A stretch of DNA of 64,000 nucleotides. Source: Prochlorococcus sp. AG-355-N16 (GTDB lineage: Bacteria > Cyanobacteriota > Cyanobacteriia > PCC-6307 > Cyanobiaceae). The stretch's first letter is position 1, and every line of letters begins with the position of its first letter. The translations under genes and the position numbers were made by a program. Shown here one piece after another: positions 55,200 through 64,000 of the stretch. Below the pieces are notes generated by a model. The model made no database searches, was not told the origin of the DNA, and saw nothing but the letters and a program-made list of their open reading frames with translations. Location: contig QCEF01000003.1 of assembly GCA_003278545.1 (NCBI GenBank), positions 1 through 64,000 on the forward strand. The letters are read 5' to 3'.

Positions 55200-56243
55200 A
55201 TGTATTTCAAAAGAAAAGAACTAGAGAAATTTAGAAGTTTTAAAGGACCACTTATAGATGTAAGGAGCCCAGATGAATATTATAAAGGACACATGCCTAA
55301 TTCTATTAACATTCCACTATTTGATAATGATGAGAGATCAATAATTGGCATGATTTATAAAAAAGAAGGAAGAAAAAAAGCAGTGATAGAGGGATTAAAA
55401 TTTTTTGAAAAAAAAATGGAATTACTTCTTGATAATTTATTCATGAGTATTGACTCTTATAAAACTATTACTAATAAAAACAATAATGAATTGTTTATCA
55501 GAATATATTGCTCTAGAGGAGGTATGCGGTCAAAAAGTGTTGCTTGGTTACTAGAAAAATTCAAATTAAATCTCGTTACACTAAATGGAGGATACAAAAT
55601 TTATAGGAGATGGGTTTTAGATAGTTTTTCGAAAAAGTTGAAAATTATAGTTATTGGTGGGAAAACAGGAACAGGCAAGACAAGGTTATTAGCATTACTA
55701 GAGAAATATAAATATCAAACTATTGATCTTGAAGGATTTGCTTGTCATAGAGGAAGTACATTTGGAGGTTTAGGAATGAAAGAACAACCTTCAAATGAAC
55801 AATTTGAAAATCAAATTGCAGAAAAATTAAATTCCTTTCAATTTAATAATTATATTTTTGTAGAAGCTGAAAGTTCAAATATAGGTAAATGCAAAATCCC
55901 TCATGAATTCTTTAATCAGATGAAAAATTCTAGGAGAATTGAAATTTTAAGGAGCGAATCTAACAGGTTAGATGAGTTGATAGATACTTATAGCGTTTTT
56001 AAGAAAGAGGAACTCCAAGAATCTGTATTAAGGATAAAAAAAAGATTAGGACCGCAAAGAACAAAAATAGCACTTGAATCAATTAATAGTGAGAAATGGG
56101 ACCTAGTTTGCAGATCAGTTTTAGATTATTACGATAAGTGTTATGAATATGAAAAGGTTGGAAAAACAAATATAAAGATATTAGATTTAACCGACAAAAA
56201 ATATGATGAAAGAATAATAGAGTTAATAAATAATGTTTTATAA
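55200..56243 (+). CDS. mnmH: tRNA 2-selenouridine synthase
   Basis: MnmH (SelU/YbbB) replaces sulfur by selenium, via a geranylated intermediate, in the 2-thiouridine at wobble position 34 of some tRNAs. The 347 residues show an N-terminal rhodanese domain (PLIDVRSPDEYYKGHMPNS) with the active-site Cys in IYCSRGGMRSKS, then a P-loop domain with GGKTGTGKTRLL near residue 155. Whether a selenophosphate synthetase (selD) exists in the genome cannot be seen here. psb28 follows after about 60 bp. Confidence 0.9.
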   Translation: MYFKRKELEKFRSFKGPLIDVRSPDEYYKGHMPNSINIPLFDNDERSIIGMIYKKEGRKKAVIEGLKFFEKKMELLLDNLFMSIDSYKTITNKNNNELFIRIYCSRGGMRSKSVAWLLEKFKLNLVTLNGGYKIYRRWVLDSFSKKLKIIVIGGKTGTGKTRLLALLEKYKYQTIDLEGFACHRGSTFGGLGMKEQPSNEQFENQIAEKLNSFQFNNYIFVEAESSNIGKCKIPHEFFNQMKNSRRIEILRSESNRLDELIDTYSVFKKEELQESVLRIKKRLGPQRTKIALESINSEKWDLVCRSVLDYYDKCYEYEKVGKTNIKILDLTDKKYDERIIELINNVL

Positions 56244-56303
56244 AATAATTACAAACGAATCTGAAAAATATTTCCTAAGATAGACAATTATTAATAGACT
56301 ATT

Positions 56304-56657
56304 ATGACAGCAAATAAAACTGCAAAAATACAATTTTATGAAGGAACTGATGAACCAGTAGTGCCTGAAATAAGACTCACTAGGAGTAAAGATGGTACCA
56401 CCGGCCAAGCATTATTTTTGTTCGAAAAACCTCAGGCATTATCTTCAATTACAGATGGAGAAATCACAGGTATGCGTATGATTGACTCTGAAGGTGCAAT
56501 ACTAACTAGAGAAGTTAAAGTAAAGTTTGTTGATGGAGAACCAATATTTTTAGAAGCAGTATACATTTGGAAGAGCACATCTGACTTTGATAGATTTATG
56601 AGATTTGCAAATAGTTATGCCAAATCAAATGGATTAGGATATTCTGAGAAGAAGTAG
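56304..56657 (+). CDS. psb28: Photosystem II assembly factor Psb28
   Basis: Psb28 (117 residues) is a cytosolic-side factor that binds PSII assembly intermediates near CP47 and protects them during repair. The start [20 protein letters not shown] and the [18 protein letters not shown] segment are typical, and the length is normal. There is no membrane helix. It is followed after 13 bp by an AI-2E family transporter gene. Confidence 0.94.
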   Translation: MTANKTAKIQFYEGTDEPVVPEIRLTRSKDGTTGQALFLFEKPQALSSITDGEITGMRMIDSEGAILTREVKVKFVDGEPIFLEAVYIWKSTSDFDRFMRFANSYAKSNGLGYSEKK

Positions 56658-56670
56658 AATATTTTGAAAA

Positions 56671-57714
56671 TTGAGTAGTTCATCATATTTCAAGTTAGTA
56701 GTAATTTTAATCACTTCGTTAATATTATGGACTTTAAGAGATTTTCTCCTCTTAATAATTTGTTCCTTAGTAATTTCAAATATTGTATGTAATTTATGCA
56801 ATCAAATACAGAAGGGTTTGAAAATTCCCCGATTGTTGTCATTGTTTCTTGTCTTAACTGTTATATCAATAATTGTATTCACTATTTTTATTCTTGTATT
56901 ACCTCCATTTATAAAAGAATTTAATGAAATACTAGTTGATATTCCAAATGGTTTATCAAAAATAAATATTTTGATTAATACAAATCTGAACAAATTTAAT
57001 GATTTATTTTATGGTGAACAATCAGAAAATGTTATAGACATTTTCAGTCTTATAAATAATGTAGTAACCATTCCGGATGCCTCAACTATTGCAAAAGCTA
57101 TTCAAGAAAGTTTTAAAAATTTAATAAATATAGCGGGGAACCTGGGTTCAGGTCTTTTGAAATTAATTTTCGTATTAGCAGTGAGTTTAATGATTTCTAT
57201 TGAACCAAAACAATATAAAGAAAATATACTTCTATTAATTCCAAAAAATTATCGCAACAAATTTAGAAATATCCTGGAAAAATGCAACACTGCATTAGCG
57301 AATTGGACCTTTTCTATGGTCATAAGCTCATTATCAGTGGGTCTATTATCATTAATAGTTCTGTCTTTGTTAGATGTCAAATATGTTGTTTCAAATGCTT
57401 TAATAGCAATGGTTCTTAATATTATTCCAAATATAGGTCCAGTTATTAGTGGTATATTTCCAATCTCAATTGCACTACTAGATAATTTTTGGAAACCACT
57501 GGCCGTTTTTGGAGCATATGTAATCATTCAAAATATTGAAAGCTATATAATAATGCCATCTATAATGAAGAAAAAAGCAAACTTACTTCCTGGTTTAACA
57601 TTAATATCGCAATTTGGATTTACCTTCATTTTTGGTCCATTAGGCTTAATACTTTCTCTTCCATTAGCTGTAGTAATACAGGTTTTAATCAAAGAATCAT
57701 TTAAAGATATTTAA
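56671..57714 (+). CDS. AI-2E family transporter (PerM-like)
   Basis: A 347-residue membrane protein of the AI-2E exporter/PerM family with about eight helices, in the usual order: two N-terminal pairs, a soluble middle part (INTNLNKFNDLFYGEQS), then four late helices. Signatures are VLNIIPNIGPVISGIFPI and IESYIIMPSIMKKKANLLPG. The transported molecule is unknown, and marine cyanobacteria are not known to use AI-2 signalling. The start is TTG at 56671, 13 bp after psb28. It converges on a 60-residue membrane protein gene. Confidence 0.88.
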   Translation: MSSSSYFKLVVILITSLILWTLRDFLLLIICSLVISNIVCNLCNQIQKGLKIPRLLSLFLVLTVISIIVFTIFILVLPPFIKEFNEILVDIPNGLSKINILINTNLNKFNDLFYGEQSENVIDIFSLINNVVTIPDASTIAKAIQESFKNLINIAGNLGSGLLKLIFVLAVSLMISIEPKQYKENILLLIPKNYRNKFRNILEKCNTALANWTFSMVISSLSVGLLSLIVLSLLDVKYVVSNALIAMVLNIIPNIGPVISGIFPISIALLDNFWKPLAVFGAYVIIQNIESYIIMPSIMKKKANLLPGLTLISQFGFTFIFGPLGLILSLPLAVVIQVLIKESFKDI

Positions 57715-57717
57715 AAA

Positions 57718-57900
57718 CTACTTAATTAATTTTTTATATAAATATGGGTAGGAAAAAAGTATAAAGAAAGCTAAGGGATGTTTACCAATAGCAAAATATA
57801 GTGAACTAAAAGTAAAATGATCAAATAATATTCTTAGCTCAGTAGAAAGATCTATTAAAACTAAGGAAAATAAAATTATCAAATAGTAATTCAATTTCAT
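57718..57900 (-). CDS. Small membrane protein, 60 aa, unknown function
   Basis: A 60-residue frame starting MKLNYYLIILFSLVLIDLST, with two hydrophobic segments (about 4-18 and 42-55) separated by LRILFDHFTFSSLYFAIGKH. It starts 18 bp after the secF stop, as the last gene of the rsmA-to-secF operon, and converges on the AI-2E gene with a 3-bp gap. It fits a small cyanobacterial membrane protein but I cannot name a family. A link to protein export is only suggested by position. Confidence 0.6.
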   Translation of the reverse strand: MKLNYYLIILFSLVLIDLSTELRILFDHFTFSSLYFAIGKHPLAFFILFSYPYLYKKLIK

Positions 57901-57918
57901 AAAATTAGAAGCTTAAGC

Positions 57919-58833
57919 TCAGTCTTTAAGCAACAAAGATGGTGCCAATAAAATACTTGAATAACTTCCAACTATAATTCCTAATGATAAGGCTAAGGAA
58001 AACCAAAATAGGGAGTAAGATCCAAACAAAATTATGCTTAATAAAGGGATAAGGGTTGTAATACTGGTAAACGTTGTTCTCCTAAATGATTCGTTTACTG
58101 ATAATTGAATAATTTCGTTATAGCCTTCATTCTTTGATTTGAAATTCTCACGAATTCTATCAAAAATAACAACAGTATCATTTACAGAATAACCAGCAAT
58201 AGTTAGCAAGGACACAGCGAATAAACTATTTACCTCGACAGAAAATATAATTCCCAACCAAGAGAATATACCGAAAACAATTAATAAATCATGAAATAAA
58301 GCTAATAATGCAAATAGAGCATATTTTTTATCAAATCTAATGGTTATATATAAAGATATTGCGAATAAAGAAACCAACAATGAAGTGACACAATTAGTAA
58401 GTAATCTTTTCCCAAGCTTTGGACCTATTAATCTTGAGTCCTTACTCTCATAATTCAAAGGTCCAACAATATTATCAAGATTAGAAATAAGATTATTTGA
58501 TTCTTCGATACTTAAATATGGTGTTCTTATTGAAATTAATTTATAATTATCTTGGAATTGTAATTTAAGATTATTTAATACTTTTTTATTTTTAGATATC
58601 TCTCTTAAATTTTCCAAAACTGAATCCGGGGAAAGATTAGAACACTCCGCTTCACAAACTCTCTCTATTCTAAGTTCATTTCCACCAACAAAATCCATCC
58701 CTAAATTAATAGGTTTCTTATAAGAAGTATTAAAAGTAGAATATAAAATTCCTAAAATACTCAACAAAATAAGAACAATTGAAAACCCAATTATCTTTTT
58801 TTTATTTTTTATTAATTCAATATTGTATTTCAT
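57919..58833 (-). CDS. secF: Protein translocase subunit SecF
   Basis: SecF pairs with SecD to pull proteins through the SecYEG channel using the proton gradient. The 304 residues have one N-terminal helix and the first periplasmic domain (NLGMDFVGGNELRIE is the family motif). Five more helices follow, with the conserved GYSVNDTVVIFDRIREN segment near residue 215 and SFRRTTFTSITTLIPL after it. It follows secD by about 21 bp on the same strand. The length is normal. Confidence 0.96.
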   Translation of the reverse strand: MKYNIELIKNKKKIIGFSIVLILLSILGILYSTFNTSYKKPINLGMDFVGGNELRIERVCEAECSNLSPDSVLENLREISKNKKVLNNLKLQFQDNYKLISIRTPYLSIEESNNLISNLDNIVGPLNYESKDSRLIGPKLGKRLLTNCVTSLLVSLFAISLYITIRFDKKYALFALLALFHDLLIVFGIFSWLGIIFSVEVNSLFAVSLLTIAGYSVNDTVVIFDRIRENFKSKNEGYNEIIQLSVNESFRRTTFTSITTLIPLLSIILFGSYSLFWFSLALSLGIIVGSYSSILLAPSLLLKD

Positions 58834-58854
58834 GGGAAATCGAAAATAAAAAAT

Positions 58855-60324
58855 TTAATTTGAAAAATTATTCCTTGGCAGATAGAGATTTTTTTGTCTC
58901 AAAGATTGATATGTTGTAAAAAATCTCAAAATAGTTTTAGAACAATTTAATGAGGTAAACAAGCTTATTAAGACTCCAATACCTAATGTCGCCGCAAAAC
59001 CCTTAACAAAATTTGTTCCTAATAAAAACAATACAAAACAACTTAGAAGAGTTGTAATATGGCCATCAACTATAGATGAATTAGCTCTTTGAAAACCGCT
59101 ATCAATAGATCTTGTAAGAGTATTACCATCATATAATTCTTCTCTAATTCTCTCAAATATTAGAATATTTGCATCAACAGCCATACCAATGCTTAGTATA
59201 AGCCCTGATATACCAGGTAAAGTTAAAGTTACAGGAATCAAAGAATATAGGGCTAAGTTAAAGAAACCATAAAGTACTAAAGAAAGAACTGAAACAAAAC
59301 CTAAAATTCTATAATTAAAAATCATAAATATACCAACAAAAATTAGTCCACTAATAGCTGCATAAAGACTTTTAAAAATATTTTTGGATCCCAACAGAGC
59401 CCCTATAGTATTAGTTTCTACTATTTCAATTGGCAATGGCAATGAGCCGCCTTTAAGTTGAACTTCTAATTCTCTAGCATTTTCAGCACTAAAATTACCG
59501 CTTATTGTTGCTGATCCACCTGTAATCCCAGTTTGGGCAAATTGATTACCAACACTAGCTTCACTTATTGATTCGCCATCTAGAATAATAGCCAAAAGTT
59601 GATTAGTGCCCGCAATTGACTTTGTAATTTCTGCAAACTTTTCACCTCCCGAATTACTAAAAGTTAATAAAACTTCCCAATTACTATTTGTTTGCTCTTG
59701 TCTCCTTCCTGCGTTAATAAGATCTTTACCAGATAAATCTGTTTTAATAAATAAATTTGTAATTTCTTTATCAACATACTTTTTAATTTCAATTAATTTC
59801 CCATACAAATCATTACTAGTAGATGAGTAATTTAATTCTTGCACTATCTCTTTAAGATCATCTTGAATAACTTTTAAGAGATTATCATCATATTGAATTT
59901 TTTCTCCAGAGGAATATTGTTCAATTAATTCTTTAATAATCAATCTCTGTTGCTGCAGGGTTTTTAAATCTGAAGATGTTCCTTCTTTTTGAGTCCTAAA
60001 TTCTAATAAAGCAGTCTTACCTAATACCCTTGAAGCAACTAATGGATTTTGTTCTCCAGGTAATTCTAAAATCAATTGATCACCACCTAGGGTTTGCAAG
60101 TTAGACTCAGAAACCCCTAAATTGTTAACTCTTTTATCTATAACCGAATTAACTGCTTCAAGTTCGTCCCTTGTAACCTTACCTTCCTCTTTAATAATTT
60201 GAAGTGTAAGTTGAGAACCTCCTTGTAAATCCAATCCTAACTGTAAGGGATAATTAATTAATAAATAAAAAGATAATGTAAGTAGAAATACAATAAAGAA
60301 AAGCCAACCTTGCCTTCTTTTCAT
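58855..60324 (-). CDS. secD: Protein translocase subunit SecD
   Basis: SecD (489 residues) has an N-terminal helix, a large periplasmic P1 domain and six-helix core. Signatures are LQLGLDLQGGSQLTLQI near residue 27 and SIGMAVDANILIFERIREEL near 385, carrying the Asp used in proton flow. It is somewhat shorter than E. coli SecD but typical of cyanobacteria. It starts 3 bp after pdhB, so the two genes are probably co-translated. In cyanobacteria SecDF may serve both plasma and thylakoid membranes; sequence does not tell which. Confidence 0.96.
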   Translation of the reverse strand: MKRRQGWLFFIVFLLTLSFYLLINYPLQLGLDLQGGSQLTLQIIKEEGKVTRDELEAVNSVIDKRVNNLGVSESNLQTLGGDQLILELPGEQNPLVASRVLGKTALLEFRTQKEGTSSDLKTLQQQRLIIKELIEQYSSGEKIQYDDNLLKVIQDDLKEIVQELNYSSTSNDLYGKLIEIKKYVDKEITNLFIKTDLSGKDLINAGRRQEQTNSNWEVLLTFSNSGGEKFAEITKSIAGTNQLLAIILDGESISEASVGNQFAQTGITGGSATISGNFSAENARELEVQLKGGSLPLPIEIVETNTIGALLGSKNIFKSLYAAISGLIFVGIFMIFNYRILGFVSVLSLVLYGFFNLALYSLIPVTLTLPGISGLILSIGMAVDANILIFERIREELYDGNTLTRSIDSGFQRANSSIVDGHITTLLSCFVLFLLGTNFVKGFAATLGIGVLISLFTSLNCSKTILRFFTTYQSLRQKNLYLPRNNFSN

Positions 60325-60327
60325 TGC

Positions 60328-61311
60328 CTATATACTCCCACTAATTATATCTTCAACTTTTTCGACTATTTGATGTGGTTGAATTATAGTCAAATTCTCA
60401 AGATTTCCATTATAAGGAGTTGGAATATCCTGACTAGATAATCTAGTTGGTCGGGCATCAAGATCATCGAAACACTCTTCTGTTATCAAGGCAATTAATT
60501 CTGCACCAATACCTCCAGTCTTCATACATTCTTCAACAATAATTACTTTATTTGTTTTTCTTATTGATTTTGAGATGGTTTTCATATCAAATGGTTTTAA
60601 ACTTATTAAATCGATTAACTCAACATCGATTTCTTTTTTTTCTAATTCTTCAATAGCTTTAAGGCAGTGATGTCTCATTCTTGAATAAGTCAATAAAGTA
60701 ATATCTTTTCCTTCTTTTACAACGTCAGCCTGATCTAAAGCGCAAATATAATCACCCTCAGGTAATTCTTCAGACAAGTTGTATAGAAGAACATGTTCGA
60801 AAAATAGAACAGGATTGTCATCTCTTATGGCTGCTTTCATTAAACCTTTAGCATTTGTAGGTGTACTGCATGCAACAATTTTTATTCCAGGAACAGCATG
60901 AAAATATGCTTCAAGTCTTTGACTGTGTTCAGCACCAAGTTGACGACCAACTCCTCCAGGTCCTCGAACTACTGCTGGAATCTTATAATTTCCACCACTT
61001 GTATACCTAAGCATACCCATATTATTTGATATTTGATTAAAAGCTAAAAGCAAAAAACCCATATTCATTCCTTCTACTATTGGTCTTAAGCCAGTCATTG
61101 CTGCACCCACAGCCATACCCGTAAAACTGTTCTCTGCAATTGGAGTATCTAATACTCTTAACTCTCCATATTTTTCATATAAATCCTTAGTTACCTTATA
61201 AGATCCTCCATATTGACCAACATCTTCTCCCATAACGCAAACATTTACATCATTTGCCATTTCTTCATCAATCGCCTCTTTCAAAGCATTAAATAATAAT
61301 GTTCCAGCCAC
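60328..61311 (-). CDS. pdhB: Pyruvate dehydrogenase E1 beta subunit
   Basis: PdhB (327 residues) pairs with PdhA in the thiamine-dependent E1 component, which decarboxylates pyruvate to feed acetyl-CoA. It has the transketolase-pyrimidine domain ([37 protein letters not shown] with the catalytic Glu) and a C-terminal transketolase domain ([17 protein letters not shown]). The alpha subunit and E2/E3 genes are not nearby. It starts 49 bp after the small 31-residue gene and 3 bp before secD. Confidence 0.94.
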   Translation of the reverse strand: MAGTLLFNALKEAIDEEMANDVNVCVMGEDVGQYGGSYKVTKDLYEKYGELRVLDTPIAENSFTGMAVGAAMTGLRPIVEGMNMGFLLLAFNQISNNMGMLRYTSGGNYKIPAVVRGPGGVGRQLGAEHSQRLEAYFHAVPGIKIVACSTPTNAKGLMKAAIRDDNPVLFFEHVLLYNLSEELPEGDYICALDQADVVKEGKDITLLTYSRMRHHCLKAIEELEKKEIDVELIDLISLKPFDMKTISKSIRKTNKVIIVEECMKTGGIGAELIALITEECFDDLDARPTRLSSQDIPTPYNGNLENLTIIQPHQIVEKVEDIISGSI

Positions 61312-61360
61312 AATTAATTACCAAATTAATCACATTTATAATCCTACCACTTTGAATAAT

Positions 61361-61456
61361 TCATCCTCCTTCAGCAAAGGTTATAAGTAGTAATATTGAC
61401 AAAATCATTCCTGGAGAAAGCAAAAGTATTAAAAGTCCTAGGTCATGTAAAGACAT
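61361..61456 (-). CDS. Tiny single-helix membrane peptide, 31 aa
   Basis: An ATG at 61456 opens a 31-codon frame reading MSLHDLGLLILLLSPGMILS, then more hydrophobic residues (ILLLITFA) and EGG before a TGA. It is one membrane helix with a short polar start, the size of small photosynthetic or NDH subunits, but it does not match one I know. It lies in the gap between the DUF3082 gene and pdhB, which is otherwise unusually long for this operon. No strong ribosome binding site is visible, so it is moderately supported only. Confidence 0.5.
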   Translation of the reverse strand: MSLHDLGLLILLLSPGMILSILLLITFAEGG

Positions 61457-61488
61457 TAAAAAATTGTTTTCTTAATAATATTCGCAAT

Positions 61489-61791
61489 TCAACTTTTCTT
61501 CAGAAAAAAACTGCGAATAAATACAATAAAAAGTCCTACACCTATAAAAGCAAAAGAAAAAGTTAGTAAAAATGATAATCCAATTATTAAGGTGTTAATA
61601 CTAGAAGAAATATTTTGAACTATTTCAGAAGAATTGGATGGTTTATGTATTGAAAAATAAATTGCAATTTTATTACTTAAAAAATAAAAAAATATAAATA
61701 ATAAAAAACTAGTTAATGATCCAACAATAAAATTTAATGGTCCTTTTTCGGGAATATTCTTTTCAATATTCTCATTACTTTTATCAGCCAA
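61489..61791 (-). CDS. DUF3082 membrane protein
   Basis: A 100-residue protein of the cyanobacterial DUF3082 family. After a polar N-terminus (MADKSNENIEKNIPEKGPLN) it has two membrane helices (FIVGSLTSFLLFIFFYFLSN and LSFLLTFSFAFIGVGLFIVF) linked by a loop of about 40 residues. The function is unknown. It lies 22 bp downstream of ispE in the same operon, as is common in this group of organisms as far as I recall. Confidence 0.8.
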   Translation of the reverse strand: MADKSNENIEKNIPEKGPLNFIVGSLTSFLLFIFFYFLSNKIAIYFSIHKPSNSSEIVQNISSSINTLIIGLSFLLTFSFAFIGVGLFIVFIRSFFLKKS

Positions 61792-61813
61792 AATAAAATT
61801 TTGTATAAAAAAT

Positions 61814-62749
61814 TTAAATGAATGTTATTCCCTTTTCAAGGAAAGTGCAAACCCATGAATCGTAACCATTATCTTTAAATAATTTATAATTTGCAGTTAA
61901 TTCTTTTTTAGCAGTTTCTACATCTTTAAAAAGTGCAAAGCATGTAGGGCCTGATCCACTCATCGAAAATGTCAGACTATTCTCTAATTTAGAAAGTAAA
62001 TATAATGCCTGCTTTACAGAAGCGTTGACATTTTCAACAACTAACTGCAAGTCATTTTTTATTGTTGAATGTTTATTATCAAAATTTAAGTTATTTAAAC
62101 AATTATCTCTTAAATTTTTTCTTTTGTTTTCAATCAATTCTCTATTAGTAAGATAATGATCACAAAATCTATTACTATATTTTTTATAAGTTTCAGCAGT
62201 AGATACTGATACATTTGGATCTTTTAAAAGAATTACTCCATATTCAAAGTTTGAATCTAGTTTCTCCAAAATTTCGCCTCTTCCAAAACATAATTGAATA
62301 CCACCATTTATAAAAAAGGGAATATCAGATCCTAAAGTTGATGCTAATGAACATAATATTTCTTGATCTAAGTTCAAACCCCATAATTTATTAAGACCAA
62401 TTAATGTTGCTGCTGCATTACTTGATCCACCAGCTAATCCTGCACCAATTGGGATATTTTTTCTTAAAAATATATTTGCACCGAAATCTATATTTGATTT
62501 TTTCCTTAATAGATTTGCCGATTGAACAATTAAGTTATCACTAGATAAGCTTAAATCATTACAATCAGAATCTAGTTTAATTAAACCTTCATTGTTAATT
62601 TGAAATTCTAAATAATCAGAAAGATCAATATTCTGCATAATCATTGCTAACTCATGGAATCCATCCTTTCTTTTACCAATAACTTCAAGGTGTAAATTTA
62701 TTTTGGCAGGAGATTTTATAATAATTTTCCTTTTAGCTAAATCTTGCAT
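61814..62749 (-). CDS. ispE: 4-diphosphocytidyl-2-C-methyl-D-erythritol kinase
   Basis: IspE phosphorylates CDP-methylerythritol in the MEP isoprenoid route. The 311 residues show the GHMP kinase fold: KSPAKINLHLEVIGKRKDG with the substrate Lys, the ATP loop PIGAGLAGGSSNAAATL near 100 and FSMSGSGPTCFALF near 265. It starts 12 bp after the rsmA stop. dxs, at 37-39 kb, is the first enzyme of the same pathway but is not linked here. Confidence 0.95.
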   Translation of the reverse strand: MQDLAKRKIIIKSPAKINLHLEVIGKRKDGFHELAMIMQNIDLSDYLEFQINNEGLIKLDSDCNDLSLSSDNLIVQSANLLRKKSNIDFGANIFLRKNIPIGAGLAGGSSNAAATLIGLNKLWGLNLDQEILCSLASTLGSDIPFFINGGIQLCFGRGEILEKLDSNFEYGVILLKDPNVSVSTAETYKKYSNRFCDHYLTNRELIENKRKNLRDNCLNNLNFDNKHSTIKNDLQLVVENVNASVKQALYLLSKLENSLTFSMSGSGPTCFALFKDVETAKKELTANYKLFKDNGYDSWVCTFLEKGITFI

Positions 62750-62761
62750 ATATTTAAATTT

Positions 62762-63586
62762 TTATTTTTTAATTTTAATACAATTTTCTGCAAGCTTTAT
62801 CCATTGGTCAATTGAAATATCTTGTGGTCTTAAATTAAAACAAACTTTTGAATATTCAGATAATTGATTTATCTCTTCATTTGAAAGTATTGAATTAAGA
62901 GTATTTCTAAGCATTTTTCTTCTTGAATTAAATGAAATTCGAAGAAGTTTATCTATATATTTTTCTAGACTAATGTCTAATCTTAAATCATTTTTAATTG
63001 GTTCGAAAACTACTAAAGAAGAAAAAACTTTTGGAGGCGGACAAAAAGATGAAGGCGGTACATCACAAATTTTTTTTATTTTTGATAAGAGTTGCATTCT
63101 TACACTAAGCGCACCAGCATTCGGACTTCCTTCTTTTGACAAGACCCTATCTACAACGTCTTTCTGCATTAAAAAAATTATTTTTTCGTAATTATGTTTT
63201 CTTTTAATGCCCAATCGCCCTATGAAAATATCCAATATTGGACCAGTTATATTATAAGGAATATTTGCAACCACTTTTGTAATCTTCTTATTAATTGAAT
63301 CTAAATTTACGGTAAGAATATCTCCCTGCTGTAGTGAAAACTTATCATTATTATTGAATTTATCATTCAATAAATTTATTAAATCTTTATCTAATTCAAT
63401 AGCATGTAATTTTTTAATTTCTGAATCTAACAACTTAGATGTTAAAGCTCCTTTACCTGGACCAATTTCTAAAATAAAGTCATTTTCATTAAGAACAGCA
63501 ATTTCTTTGATTTTTTCTAATATTTTTTTATTTACCAACCAGTGTTGTCCAAATCTCTTTTTTTGATGATGGTTTTTAAAATTCAT
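62762..63586 (-). CDS. rsmA: 16S rRNA dimethyladenosine transferase
   Basis: RsmA (KsgA) dimethylates the two adjacent adenines near the 3' end of 16S rRNA late in 30S assembly. The 274 residues contain the start [18 protein letters not shown], the SAM loop [16 protein letters not shown] near residue 40 and the catalytic [12 protein letters not shown] motif near 110, followed by the C-terminal helical domain. The length is normal. It is the first gene of the minus-strand operon that runs to secF and is divergent from the Asn/Ser-rich gene. Confidence 0.96.
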   Translation of the reverse strand: MNFKNHHQKKRFGQHWLVNKKILEKIKEIAVLNENDFILEIGPGKGALTSKLLDSEIKKLHAIELDKDLINLLNDKFNNNDKFSLQQGDILTVNLDSINKKITKVVANIPYNITGPILDIFIGRLGIKRKHNYEKIIFLMQKDVVDRVLSKEGSPNAGALSVRMQLLSKIKKICDVPPSSFCPPPKVFSSLVVFEPIKNDLRLDISLEKYIDKLLRISFNSRRKMLRNTLNSILSNEEINQLSEYSKVCFNLRPQDISIDQWIKLAENCIKIKK

Positions 63587-63642
63587 CTAAAATATAAATA
63601 ATATGTTTAAATTAAATATGAATTTATTTAATACTTTATATC

Positions 63643-63975
63643 ATGAGCTTATCAAAAAAAAATTTAGATAAACTCAATAAATTTAAAAAAAATAAAAATT
63701 TAAATAACGAAAGCGAAAATATAAGTAATTACACAAATATATCTAACAATGATAATTTAATCTCTAATTCAGTTAATTCAGATGATCCCAATAATATTTT
63801 TTATTCGTTAATTGATAATTCAGAATCTTTAGAAGAGACTTCTTACTCTAATAATTCACTAAGAAAAAGTGAGCTTAATCAAATTAATATGAATTCTAGA
63901 AAAGCTAATTTTTCTAAGAATTTAACAACCGAAGAGGAACTATATGATGAATTTAATTATCTTCTTGATGAATAA
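63643..63975 (+). CDS. Asn/Ser-rich protein, 110 aa, unknown function
   Basis: A 110-residue hydrophilic protein with a basic N-terminus (SLSKKNLDKLNKFKKNKN), a long Asn/Ser-rich middle and an acidic end (TTEEELYDEFNYLLDE). It is probably disordered apart from the ends. There is no membrane segment. The first Met is at 63643 and the stop is TAA at 63973. Codon use is like that of its neighbours. It may be conserved in close relatives, but low-complexity sequence alone cannot prove that. It is divergent from rsmA. Confidence 0.55.
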   Translation: MSLSKKNLDKLNKFKKNKNLNNESENISNYTNISNNDNLISNSVNSDDPNNIFYSLIDNSESLEETSYSNNSLRKSELNQINMNSRKANFSKNLTTEEELYDEFNYLLDE

Positions 63976-64000
63976 TTAGTTTTAATATTTACTTATGCTT

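Noticed and set aside
1-64000. CRISPR arrays, prophage or insertion sequences
   Set aside because: No spaced direct repeats, transposase, integrase or phage structural genes were seen in any frame.

Overview
This looks like a piece of the core chromosome of a marine picocyanobacterium, most likely a high-light-adapted Prochlorococcus. That assignment is inferred from four things: very low G+C (about 30 percent by eye), Lys/Asn/Ile-rich proteins, very short intergenic gaps with many overlapping gene ends, and cyanobacterial marker genes (psaK, psb28, gun4, hemJ, an NtcA-type glnA promoter, and several small cyanobacteria-only families). I see no insertion sequence, prophage, CRISPR array or rRNA. 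One tRNA gene is present (tRNA-Ser, GGA).

Layout. 1-2.5 kb: a ribbon-helix-helix protein cut by the window edge, a 59-residue coiled-coil protein, an Ap4A phosphorylase-type enzyme, a DUF2237 protein and a small acidic protein. 2.5-11 kb: metH (B12-dependent methionine synthase), ilvE and cobN (cobaltochelatase), so a B12 user and a corrin-synthesis gene lie close together. 11-19 kb: a PHP phosphoesterase overlapping hemJ, then uvrC, a flavin reductase-like protein, coaD, and a tightly coupled minus-strand operon dapF, cysteine desulfurase, DUF1995 protein, dacB. 19-27 kb: leuS, pgi, purN, argC and ribBA, mostly as convergent or divergent single genes. 27-31 kb: cyclophilin, DUF3110, a DnaJ-like co-chaperone overlapping dnaK, and the tRNA. 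31-37 kb: plus-strand ferredoxin, inositol monophosphatase family, hisZ, htpG, rpmB, peroxiredoxin, a DUF2499/DUF3593 membrane pair and psaK.

37-48 kb: dxs, ilvA, scpB (with no standard start codon), a YggT protein, a MazG-like protein, then a plus-strand run pyk, ABC permease, bioY, lspA and a membrane GTPase. 48-56 kb: a 45-residue membrane protein behind a PLP decarboxylase, tadA, an alanine/serine-glyoxylate aminotransferase, glnA with an NtcA-type promoter and a strong terminator, a methyltransferase, a small conserved protein, an RsbW-like kinase, gun4 and mnmH. 56-64 kb: psb28, an AI-2E family permease, and a long minus-strand operon rsmA, ispE, DUF3082, an unlisted 31-residue membrane peptide, pdhB, secD, secF and a 60-residue membrane protein. 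An Asn/Ser-rich protein closes the window.

Most of the window is ordinary housekeeping DNA and I found no large undescribed system. The points most worth a second look are scpB, which appears to have lost its start codon (GTA where GTG would fit); the GTA/TAC-type site spaced exactly 22 bp from a -10 box before glnA; a perfect 16-bp dyad just upstream of a good htpG promoter; several tiny membrane proteins embedded in operons; an amino acid decarboxylase with Gln in place of the usual His before its PLP lysine; and a pyruvate kinase whose extra C-terminal domain has lost its phosphohistidine motif.
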